Shown piece by piece: positions 38,301 through 45,482 of a stretch of 64,000 nucleotides of DNA (position 1 is the stretch's first letter; every line of letters starts with the position of its first letter). The notes beneath the pieces are model-generated. The model was not told the DNA's origin. It worked only from the letters and a program-made list of their open reading frames with translations, and ran no database searches. This DNA is from Pseudomonadota bacterium (lineage in GTDB: Bacteria > Myxococcota > Myxococcia > Myxococcales > Myxococcaceae). The position numbers and the translations under genes are program-made. The stretch covers positions 124,001 to 188,000 of the forward strand of contig JAFAAN010000175.1 in NCBI GenBank assembly GCA_023426545.1. Reading direction: 5' to 3'.

Positions 38301-41214
38301 GGTGCTCGCCCACCGCGCCAACCACCGCCGCGCTGATGCTCGGCTCCTGGAGCAGCGCGGCCTCGATCTCGCCCGGCTCGATGCGCTGCCCGCGGATGGA
38401 GAGCTGGAAGTCCACCCGGCCGAGGAACTCGATGGTGCCATCGGGCAGGTATCGGCCCAGGTCGCCGGTGCGGTAGATGCGCTCGCCCGTGCGGGGATGC
38501 ACGGTGAACTTCTTCGAGCCCGCCCCCGCGCCGATGTAGCCCTGGGCCACGCCCACGCCCGCGCAGCACAGCTCACCGGGCACCCAGACGGGCCGCTCGT
38601 CCAGGTGCTCGTCCAGCACGTAGTACTTCGTGTTCGAGATGGGCTTGCCGTACGGGATGCTGCGGCGGCGCTCATCCGCCTCGGCCACGGGATGGGAGAT
38701 GTTCCAGAGCGAGGTCTCGGTGGGGCCACCGACGCTCATCAGCTTCACGCAACCGACCCTCGCCCGCAGGCGCGCCGGCATGGTGACGGGGATCCAGTCG
38801 CCGCCAAGCAGCACCAGCCGCAGCGGGCACGCGAGCCGGACATTGCTGCCTTCCAGGTACGTCAGCAGCATCTCCATCATCGCCGGCACGGTGCTCCAGA
38901 TGCTGACGCCATGGCGCGCCATCAGCTCGGCCCAGTGCGCCGGGTCGCGGCGGGAGGCGGCGTCTGGCATCACGATGGCGGCGCCGGCGCCCAGCGTTCC
39001 GAAGATGTCGTAGACGGAGAAGTCGTGATGGAGCGCGCTGAGCGCGATGACGCGGTCATCCGGCCCGACGCCAAACGTCCGGTTCGTCCACTCCACCCCG
39101 TTGAGCATCCCGGCGTGGGACAGCATGGCCCCGTTGGGCTGGCCGGTGGAGCCGGAGGTGTAGAGGATGTGCGCCAGGTCCTCGGGACGCTGGATGGGCG
39201 CCAGCGGCGCATCGCTGTACTCGCTGAAGGCGTCCGGCGTGACGACCAGCACCTGCGCGCCCTCCGGCCACGCCTCCCCCGCGAACCTCGGCTGCGTCAC
39301 CACCAGCTCGGCGCCGCCGTTCTCCATCATGAAGACACGGCGCTCCTGTGGGAGCCCGGCATCGATGGGCAGGTAGGCCGCGCCCGAGCTGAGCACGCCC
39401 AGCGCCGCCACCACCTGCTCCCAGCCCTTCTCCATCACCACCGCGACGATGCGGTTGGGCGCGGCGCCCCGCTCGCGCAACGCGTGTCCCATCCGGCTGG
39501 CGCGGCGTGCCAGCTCTCCGTAGCTCAGCGAGACGCTCGACGTGGCCAGCGCCAGGGCATCCGGGCGCGCGGCGGCGTTCCGGAAGAAGCCCGTGTGGAG
39601 CAGCTCCCCGCTCAGCGGACGCGCCGTGTCGTTGACGCGGGCGAGCAGCTCGACCTGCCGGGCGGGCCGCGTGTCCAGCCCGGGCACATCCCACGCCGCG
39701 TCGTCCTCCGCCAGGCGCCTGAGCAGCGCGCAGAAGCTGGAGAACATGTCGTCAATCATCCCGGGCGGGAACAGCTCCTCCGCCACGTCCCAGTTCAGGA
39801 AGACGCCGCCACGCTGGTAGACGATCTGGAGATCGATCCACACCTGCGGCGTCTGCGTCAGGGCCTCGATGAGGTCCCCGAACTGCTCGGCCAGGAAGTC
39901 CACCCAGTGCGAGTCCCGGCTCTTGGAGTGAGACGCGAAGCTCGTCATCACCACCGGCATGATGGCGCCAGCGATCCGGCCCTGTGCCCGGAACAGCTCG
40001 CGCAGCAGCTCCACGCCGCTGACGTCGCGATGCTCCAGCGCGAGGAAGAGCTGGTCCCGGATGGCCAGCGCCCGCTCGGTGAAGGTGCGCTCCGGCCGGT
40101 GGTCCACCTCGATCAATGTGAAGCTGGCGAAGGTCCCGACAATCTCGTTGACCTGCGGGTGCAGCGGCAGCCGGTTGAAGTGCGGCACGTTGAGCGTGAA
40201 GCGCGGGCTGCGGCTCCAACGCGCCATGGTCTCCGCATACGCCGCCAGCAGGAGCTCCGGCTCCGTCAGCTTCCGCGCGCGGGCCCGCTGCTTGAGCGGC
40301 TGCCAGATGTCGGGCCCCAGCCGCTCGAAGACGCGGCCGAAGCGAGGACGGCGGAGGGACGCCGGGTCCCGCTCCAGCGGCAGGTCGGGCGCGGGCGGCA
40401 GATGTGGCAGGCGCGAGCGCCAGTACGCCAGCGAGCGGGCATGGCGAGCGCCCCGGGCGTCCTGCACCGCCAGCGCGTAGTCCCGGAACGACAGGTCGAG
40501 GCGCGGCAGCGTGGGGGCAGCCCCCAGGTGATTGTAGAAGTGGACCAGCTCCCGGTAGAGAATCTGGAAGCTGTAGCCATCGATGAAGGTCCCATCCATG
40601 CTCATGAAGAGCCGGGACCGGCCGCCGTCGAGCAGGCACACGCGAAGCTCGAACAGGGGCCACTGGTCGAGCGCCAGCACCTGCTGGGACAGCCGCTCGC
40701 GGATGGCCCCGAACCGGGCCTCCGTCTCCTCGGGCCCCCGGCCGCGCAGGTCCTCCACGGGCAGCGCGTAGTGGGGAACGCTGGGGAGGATGCGCTGCTG
40801 GAAGCCCGGGAGCGCGACCACGCGGAGCATCTCATGGCGGGCGACGAGCAGGTTCCAGGCCTCCTCGAAGCGCGCCACGTCGAGCGCGTGGCAGTCGATC
40901 TCGTTGTACGCGTGCATCGCCGCGTTCATCTCGAGCTCGGCCTGCCGGCCCACGCTGTAGGCCTGCTGGATCTCCGTCATCGGGAACGGCTCGTGCCGTT
41001 CCTCGGGACGAGGGGTGATCTGCGGCAGCGTCTCCGCCTGGGGCGCGCCCTGCTCGGACAGCAACGCCAGCAGCGCGGCCTTGTTCGCCACGAGCTGCTC
41101 GCGCAGCGCGCCCGGAATCTCGCCCGTGGAGGACTCGACGGCCAGGCGGTCTCCCTCGACGGACAGCTTGATACCGTGCCCGGCCAGGGCCTGAAGAAGC
41201 TCACTCAATGTCAT
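32311..41214 (-). CDS. Hybrid NRPS-PKS: Cy-A-PCP-KS-AT-DH-KR-ACP
   Basis: The product has 2967 residues. TubC-type docking domain 1-53. Cy domain about 75-500 with the cyclisation motif DGTFIDGYS (Asp207, Asp212, Ser215). A domain about 530-1030 with no oxidase insertion; its A3 core reads TSGSTGQPNG (Asn for Lys) and A10 is NAKVDRRSL with the catalytic Lys near 1024; the pocket read by eye is D-F-Y-S-L-G-V-L-W-K, part Thr-like and part Cys-like. PCP Ser near 1089 in GANSVHL. KS Cys near 1321 and both His present. AT Ser near 1773 in GHSTGE, but the selectivity motif is RAAH. DH His near 2078 and Asp near 2248. KR has LDD, but the catalytic Tyr is His2727 (NHCAANAF). ACP GIDSLA. Expected product: an oxazoline from Thr or Ser, then one PKS extension. 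Confidence 0.96.
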   Translation of the reverse strand: MTLSELLQALAGHGIKLSVEGDRLAVESSTGEIPGALREQLVANKAALLALLSEQGAPQAETLPQITPRPEERHEPFPMTEIQQAYSVGRQAELEMNAAMHAYNEIDCHALDVARFEEAWNLLVARHEMLRVVALPGFQQRILPSVPHYALPVEDLRGRGPEETEARFGAIRERLSQQVLALDQWPLFELRVCLLDGGRSRLFMSMDGTFIDGYSFQILYRELVHFYNHLGAAPTLPRLDLSFRDYALAVQDARGARHARSLAYWRSRLPHLPPAPDLPLERDPASLRRPRFGRVFERLGPDIWQPLKQRARARKLTEPELLLAAYAETMARWSRSPRFTLNVPHFNRLPLHPQVNEIVGTFASFTLIEVDHRPERTFTERALAIRDQLFLALEHRDVSGVELLRELFRAQGRIAGAIMPVVMTSFASHSKSRDSHWVDFLAEQFGDLIEALTQTPQVWIDLQIVYQRGGVFLNWDVAEELFPPGMIDDMFSSFCALLRRLAEDDAAWDVPGLDTRPARQVELLARVNDTARPLSGELLHTGFFRNAAARPDALALATSSVSLSYGELARRASRMGHALRERGAAPNRIVAVVMEKGWEQVVAALGVLSSGAAYLPIDAGLPQERRVFMMENGGAELVVTQPRFAGEAWPEGAQVLVVTPDAFSEYSDAPLAPIQRPEDLAHILYTSGSTGQPNGAMLSHAGMLNGVEWTNRTFGVGPDDRVIALSALHHDFSVYDIFGTLGAGAAIVMPDAASRRDPAHWAELMARHGVSIWSTVPAMMEMLLTYLEGSNVRLACPLRLVLLGGDWIPVTMPARLRARVGCVKLMSVGGPTETSLWNISHPVAEADERRRSIPYGKPISNTKYYVLDEHLDERPVWVPGELCCAGVGVAQGYIGAGAGSKKFTVHPRTGERIYRTGDLGRYLPDGTIEFLGRVDFQLSIRGQRIEPGEIEAALLQEPSISAAVVGAVGEHHEKRLVAYVVPSDRARGVDTLHVREFLSRKLPEHLVPATYVVLEALPLTRNAKVDRRSLPNPDQVTVPAANEARKPSAPVHAGREAQALQQSLARTVAEVLGVSDVHPDRNFFELGANSVHLIKLHLQLKEKLGISIPVTDMFGKPTVKALAARIAAAGGDVKPEAALAPREESPRTQESEEQDIAIIGMSCRFPGAANPEAFWHNLMQGIESVDSFTDDELLAAGVSPEAFHDPAYVRASAVMDGFDAFDAEFFSLTPREARALDPQQRVFLECAWEALEDAGYPPSGSNGLVGVYAGKSVSHYRYPYPDLTRPIGFFQDLMAQDKDFLATQVSYKLDLRGPSVNLQTACSTSLVAVSAACAALRDGSCDLALAGGIAIKVPHRVGYLYEEGSVFSRDGHCRPFDAKANGTIPGSGAGVVVLKRLSRALADGDRVLAVIKGSAINNDGHRKVGFMAPGVDGQTDVVRRAYQHAKVDPRTISYVEAHGTGTLIGDPIEVAALTEAFGGGVAAQSCGIGSVKGNIGHLDSAAGVAGLIKVVLALQHRTLPATLHYETPNPRLELHRTPFYVVDKARPWTAPGGTLRAGLSSFGIGGTNAHLVLEEAPRQVTVESSAALPDRSRHVLTLSARNPEALRELAGRYRAVLEAPGASLADVCFSANTGRVAFDHRLAVVGADASQVAEVLGAAERREEHPGLMQGTADAKQALKVAFLFSGQGSQYVGAARELYQTHPGFRRRIDAFDQLLREYWDRSLVSVLYAEPGEASPIDQLDYAQPVVFVLEYALAELWMSWGIQPDVLLGHSTGELAAACIAGVFSVEDGLKLAVHRGRLIQQLPEGGNIAVSASEPELRDFLAQGGWASSIAAVNGPDNVVISGIPAEIEEIGAALEGRGYKVKRLNIPRAAHSVMMEAILPEFRAVASTLRYAPPSIPMVSGMTGELISEDLCTPEYWCSQLRNPVQFARGVETIYRDGARAFVEVGPKATLLGMAARSVPEGMGTWLPSLRADDGGWRQMLESLSALYVRGAPVDWAAVDAGYPRRKVQVPTYAFQRQRYWEEGAGLQRPGARTTLRSEHPLIGARVPLAVLDAGELLFEAVLGPSSLGFLGQHRVFGTPTLPATAYVEMALAVGNRLLGTRALELADLAILNAMTFPKDAERKVQCAVQREGDGRATLRIFSRAGDGADAAWELHATAALAVLADEARPDEAPALEQVLTALNVTQSVEDYYGRARSAGVDFGPEFQGITELRQEGEQVLARVERPDGLSGGGAYLAHPALLDACLQVVGGAYPDLDGSELYVPVHIGRLALLGDIDDGVWSHAVVQPTDASRKRLRADVRIMGGDGTLRARVLGLELQRTSREALRATVSASLDEWLYERRWEALALEGQGTQSGACLILADRAGVGEALARSLEREGRTCVVAFRGTAHRQVDARTFELPESLSEGLAALPLPGDLSDVVLLWGAEGPDVETLDVHGVGEAARKGGGAALELLQFLLGRGYASAVWLVSRGAQPVKPGAPLPGLVQSLLWGMARPLAIEASELDCRCVDLDPQGAPEAQAELLARELRLSSVVADNQVAYRDGRYVARLRRAESRGLAASPAERGEVLRPDRSYLVAGGLGRLGLLTAELLASRGARTLVLTGRAQVGAHAAERLDRLRQQGVRVEYRQVDLGDAEALRALLQEVARDMAPLGGVFHSAGVLDDGVLRQQRWERFETVLRPKMLGAWNLHRLTVGLPLDHFVLFSSVASLVGSAGQSNHCAANAFEDALAHHRRALGLPGLSINWGIWAGDAGAQMTVSDGARTPGFGTLPQEQGLRALELLLTSRLPQVGVAAIDWSVFGSGRSTPYDADLRARTGGAPAEKRAALLETLATAPVSRRRQLVMDYVREQVAWMRGAGTSASIDPERGFHELGIDSLAALQLKNRLQSGLGVSLPATLVFNYPTAEKLATQLMEAFIPLEFTEEERASSAERDAGESPLDGLADANLAHLLSEQLSKMN

Positions 41215-44200
41215 AGCAGAACCCGCTTCGAATCACCGCGCTCCGAGGCGACGGCGCTGAGCACACTGGCGACCGCGAGCTTCTCGAGAAGCTCAGCCGT
41301 CACCTGCTCGATGGAACGTTCGTCGATGAAACTCTTGATGGGCAGGCTCACGTCGAGCTCGCCCAGCACCATCTCCCGCAGCTCGATCGCCATGATCGAG
41401 TCGAACCCCAGCGCGTCGAACGTGTCGGAGGGCGACAGCTTCGCGGCCGGAATCTTGCCGACCTCGCAGACCATCTCCTTCAGCCGTGCCACCAGGGCAT
41501 CACGCCGCGCGGCACCATCGAGCGCGAGCAGCACGTCCCGCAGCTTGCGCGGCGCCGCCTCCACGGGCTGCACGCCACCTGTAGCCAGGACGCCGCGGAA
41601 CAGCGAGGACGCCGCGATGGAGGAGTGGCTCGCGCCCCAGCGCTCCACATCGAAGCGAGCGATGCCTCGGGTGATGGGGTTCTCCGGGAGCACGCGCGCC
41701 ATCGCCGCCAGGGCCTCGTCCACGGACATGGGCGCCATGCCCTGCCCCGCGAGCCGCGCTCCCCGCCGGGCGTCCGCCGCGGCCATTCCGACCTCGCCCC
41801 AGCTTCCCCAGTTGAGGCTGACGGCCGGCAGACCCCGCGCGCGCCGGTAGTGCGCCAGGGCATCGAGGAACGCGTTGGCCGCGGCGTAGCTGGCCTGCCC
41901 CGGAGAGCCCACCAGCGACGCCGTCGAGGAGAAGAGGACGAACTGCTCGACGGTGGCGTCCGTGGCCAGGGCGTGGAGGTTCCAGGCCCCTTCCACCTTG
42001 GGCCCCATGACCGTCTCGAAGTCCCGCGACTCCCATTGCAACAACGAGCTGTCGGCCAGGACACCCGCGCTGTGGAAGACGCCGCCCAGGGGCGCGCCCC
42101 CACGGCGGACGGATTCCAGCATCTCCGCCACCTCGTCCGCGCGGCTCACGTCGACGCGGAAGGTGTCGACGCGGGCCCCTGCCGCCCGCAGCGGAGCCAG
42201 CGCCTGCCGCGCCTCGTCTGTCTCCCCCCTCCTGCCGCACAGCACGAGGTGACGCGCGCCCTGGGCCACCAGCCAGGAGGCCAGCCGGAGCCCGATGCCT
42301 CCGAGCCCACCGGTAATCAGGTACGTGCGGTCGGCCCGAGGCCGGAACGCACTGGCTTCCGGCGGCACCGTGAGCGCCTGGGTGAAGGCCGGCGTCAACC
42401 GGCGCGCGCCACGCAGCACCACCTCGTCATCGTCCGAGTCGGGCGATCCCGGGCGCACAAGCTCCGCCACCAGCGCGCCGAGCGACGCCGGCTCGGCATC
42501 GATTCGCTTGCAGGCCAGCTCCGGGTGCTCATAGGCGAGGACGCGCCCGAGCCCCCAGAGTGGCGCGCCCGAAAGCGACACCGGCCCCTGCTCGTCCGCG
42601 GCGGCCTGCGCCCCTTGAGTGATGAGGAACAGCCGGGGCGGTGGTGCCACCGCCATCCGCGCCAGGGACTTCACGAGGGACGTCGCCGCCATGACCTCTC
42701 GCAGAACCGACGCGCGCAGACCTTCCAGCGTCTCGGGATGTTCCCTGGCGGCCAGGAAGACGACACCCCGGAGCGGCATGGACGCGCGCAGCACCTCATC
42801 CAACGGGGAGTCCGCGCGGACCACGCGCACCGTGCCACCGGAGGTCGTCAGCGCCGCCCCAAGCTCGCCAGCGGTGTCCGGCACCTCGCTCACGATGAGC
42901 CAGTTCCCACCCGCCTGGACCGGCTCCTGACTCACCGTCTGCTCGGTCCACGTGAGCCCGCAGAAGAGTCCGTCCACGGACGGCGGCGGCGCGGGCTCCG
43001 GGCGGGCCTTCGCGTCAACGTTGGCCTCCACACGCGCGGGGGCGTGTTCCCCGTCCCACCAGAAGCGCTCGCGCTGCCAGGGGTACGTCGGCACCACCGT
43101 CTTCCGCGCCCCGGCATAGAGCCCATCGAACCGGACAGCCACGCCCTCGGCGTAGAGGCGAGAGATGGCCCGCAGCACGCCCAGCCAGGCGTCACCGTCC
43201 ACAGCGCCGGAGCGAAGGACGCGCCCCGTGTCACCGCGACGCCGTGCCGCTGCCTCCAGCGCCTCACCGAGCGCTGCATCACCAGAGACCTGGAGCACGA
43301 CCGCAGCGCTCCGCGTCCCGAGAGACGCCAGCGCCAGCACGAGCTCGCTGGCACCTGCACCGGGCTGCTCCAGGGCTTCGACCGGCAGCGCGGCGCCCGC
43401 GTCCACCCAAGCCTTCGCCGCCAGGGAGAAGAACGCGCACTTCGCGGCCTGTGGCCGTACAGGTGTCGTCGTCGGAAGCCGCAGGCTCAGCCGGAGCGCG
43501 TCTTCCTCCGAGATCATCCCCGCGACGACGGCAGCGGACAGCGCCCCCGTTCCGGCACCAGCGACTCCCGTGGGCGCGAGGCCACACGTGCGCCAGAGCC
43601 ACGCCAGCGCCACCTGGAACACGAGGAGGGCACCCGCCCGCCGCTCATCGACGGTGACCGTCCCCCCCTGCTCCACCTGCTCGATGACGGACCACCCCGC
43701 CAACTGCCGGAGGGTGGCGTCCAGTTTCTCCGCGTGGCCGCGGAAGGCGCCATGCCCCAGCAGCTCCCGGAAGCGTCCGTCCAGGTCGGGCTCCGAGTCA
43801 CCGAAGACGAGCACCGCCTCGTTGAGGGCGTCCCCCTTCGACTGCCCCCGGAGGACGGCCTCCGTCGTGCGCCCCTCCGCGACGGCCTGGAGGGCCTCCA
43901 CGAGCGCCTCGGGCGTGCGCGCGACCAGCGCGGCGCGGTGTTCAAGATGCGAGCGGCCCGCGCCCGCCGTGAAGCAGGCATCCCGGAGCCACGCCCCGGG
44001 CCGCCCGGTCAACTGCTTCGACCACGCGCTCGCCAACGCGCGCAGCGCGGGCTCGTTACGAGCAGAGAGCGGCAACACGTAGGGCCCCGCCTCCATGGCG
44101 GCCTCCCGGGGCTCCGCGTAGGCTTCGACGAGCGCGTGCGCGTTCACCCCGCTCATCCCGAACGAGCTCACGGCGACGCGATGCGGCCCCTCCCTGGACG

Positions 44201-45482
44201 GCAGGGGCCTCCGCTCCCGGGGGACGTCGAGACCGGAGCCCGCCCAGGTGAACTCGGGCGTCGGGTGCTCGAAGTTGATGGACGGCGGAACCTCTCCGGC
44301 CTGGAGCACCAGCACCGCCTTGATGAGCCCCGCGACGCCGGCCGCCGCCTCCGTATGGCCGATGTTCGGCTTCACGGACCCCACCCACAGCGGGCGCTCC
44401 GCGGGCCGGGAGTCGCCGTAGACGCGCGCCACGCCATCGAGCTCGATGGGGTCCCCCAGGCGCGTCCCCGTCCCGTGCGCCTCCAGGTAGTCCACCTGCC
44501 CCGGCTCGATGCCGGCGCGATGGAGGACGCGGCGGTAGAGCGACTCCTGCGCGCGGACGTTCGGCACGGTGAGGCCACCGCTCGCGCCGTCGTGGTTCAT
44601 GCCCGTTCCGCGCAAGGTCGCGAGGATGCGATCCCCATCGCGGATGGCATCCCGGAGCCGCTTCAGGATGACGACGCCACACCCCTCGCCCTGCACCATG
44701 CCGTCCGCGTCCCGGTCGAACGTGCGGCAGCGGCTGCTCGGGGACAGCGCCCCCGCCTTGGCCAGGAAGACGCTGAGGTGAGGCGAGAGGATGAGCTTCA
44801 CCCCACCCGCGATGGCGAGCGTCGACTCCTCCGTCCGCAGGCTCTGACATGCCAGGTGCACGGCGGCCAGCGAGGACGAGCACGCGGTGTCCACCGCCAT
44901 GCTGGGCCCTTCGAGCCCGAGCAGGTACGACAGCCGGCCCGCCACGTAGCTGGAGTCCACCCCCGTGGAGTAGTGGGCGGTCACCTGCTCCAGCCCGCCC
45001 CCCGTCACGAACGCATAGTCCTTCGCATGGACACCGGCGAACACTCCGGTGCGCGTTCCCGCGAGCTGGCGCGGAGGAATCCCGGCGTTCTCCAGGGCCT
45101 CCCAGCTCACCTCCAGGAAGAAGCGCTGCTGCGGGTCCATACCCTCCGCCTCGCGGCGTGAGATCTGGAAGAAGTCGGCGTCGAAGCGGTCGACGCCGTC
45201 GACGAAGGCGGCTCGCCGAGATGGGTCCGCGTCATGGAGCGCCTCAAGCGCCCGGCGGTCCGAGGGAATCTCCGTCAGCGCCTCCCCGCCGCTCCACAGC
45301 AACTCCCGGAACGCCTCCGGACTGTTGGCGCCTCCCGGGAACCGGCAGGCCATGCCGATGATGGCAATCGCCTCGCGCTCACCCTGCGCGGTCGCGGCCA
45401 GCTTCTTCTGGAGCTTCTCGATGGTCAGCAGTGCCTGCTGAAGAGGGGTCAGCTCCGCCACGACTCCATCCTTCCGACTCAT
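41211..45482 (-). CDS. PKS module KS-(degenerate AT)-KR-ACP
   Basis: The product has 1423 residues from the ATG at 45482, which shares its A with the upstream stop (TGATG). Docking coiled coil 1-35; KS about 38-455 intact (Cys201, His336, His376). The AT region (about 555-795) keeps its place and size and the AGMISEEDALRL helix, but the GHSxGE nucleophile motif reads GAGTGA (642-647) and the FTGQG motif is gone, so it cannot load malonate. There is no DH. KR about 1050-1230 with SAGVLADSS and Tyr1199 in SYAAANAF; ACP with Ser1362 in GFDSIM. It follows the KS-ACP starter protein and precedes the Cy module, so it would be the first extension step and must receive malonate from another AT. The stop overlaps the next start (ATGA). 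Confidence 0.95.
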   Translation of the reverse strand: MSRKDGVVAELTPLQQALLTIEKLQKKLAATAQGEREAIAIIGMACRFPGGANSPEAFRELLWSGGEALTEIPSDRRALEALHDADPSRRAAFVDGVDRFDADFFQISRREAEGMDPQQRFFLEVSWEALENAGIPPRQLAGTRTGVFAGVHAKDYAFVTGGGLEQVTAHYSTGVDSSYVAGRLSYLLGLEGPSMAVDTACSSSLAAVHLACQSLRTEESTLAIAGGVKLILSPHLSVFLAKAGALSPSSRCRTFDRDADGMVQGEGCGVVILKRLRDAIRDGDRILATLRGTGMNHDGASGGLTVPNVRAQESLYRRVLHRAGIEPGQVDYLEAHGTGTRLGDPIELDGVARVYGDSRPAERPLWVGSVKPNIGHTEAAAGVAGLIKAVLVLQAGEVPPSINFEHPTPEFTWAGSGLDVPRERRPLPSREGPHRVAVSSFGMSGVNAHALVEAYAEPREAAMEAGPYVLPLSARNEPALRALASAWSKQLTGRPGAWLRDACFTAGAGRSHLEHRAALVARTPEALVEALQAVAEGRTTEAVLRGQSKGDALNEAVLVFGDSEPDLDGRFRELLGHGAFRGHAEKLDATLRQLAGWSVIEQVEQGGTVTVDERRAGALLVFQVALAWLWRTCGLAPTGVAGAGTGALSAAVVAGMISEEDALRLSLRLPTTTPVRPQAAKCAFFSLAAKAWVDAGAALPVEALEQPGAGASELVLALASLGTRSAAVVLQVSGDAALGEALEAAARRRGDTGRVLRSGAVDGDAWLGVLRAISRLYAEGVAVRFDGLYAGARKTVVPTYPWQRERFWWDGEHAPARVEANVDAKARPEPAPPPSVDGLFCGLTWTEQTVSQEPVQAGGNWLIVSEVPDTAGELGAALTTSGGTVRVVRADSPLDEVLRASMPLRGVVFLAAREHPETLEGLRASVLREVMAATSLVKSLARMAVAPPPRLFLITQGAQAAADEQGPVSLSGAPLWGLGRVLAYEHPELACKRIDAEPASLGALVAELVRPGSPDSDDDEVVLRGARRLTPAFTQALTVPPEASAFRPRADRTYLITGGLGGIGLRLASWLVAQGARHLVLCGRRGETDEARQALAPLRAAGARVDTFRVDVSRADEVAEMLESVRRGGAPLGGVFHSAGVLADSSLLQWESRDFETVMGPKVEGAWNLHALATDATVEQFVLFSSTASLVGSPGQASYAAANAFLDALAHYRRARGLPAVSLNWGSWGEVGMAAADARRGARLAGQGMAPMSVDEALAAMARVLPENPITRGIARFDVERWGASHSSIAASSLFRGVLATGGVQPVEAAPRKLRDVLLALDGAARRDALVARLKEMVCEVGKIPAAKLSPSDTFDALGFDSIMAIELREMVLGELDVSLPIKSFIDERSIEQVTAELLEKLAVASVLSAVASERGDSKRVLL

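Noticed and set aside
32581..41850. A plus-strand open frame of more than 3000 codons opposite the hybrid NRPS-PKS gene, and similar long frames opposite the other PKS genes (for example 11017-14079 and 22886-26128).
   Set aside because: They are by-products of strong third-position GC bias: composition is Arg/Ala/Pro/Gln/His-rich without domain motifs, while the minus strand encodes clear KS, AT, KR and carrier domains.
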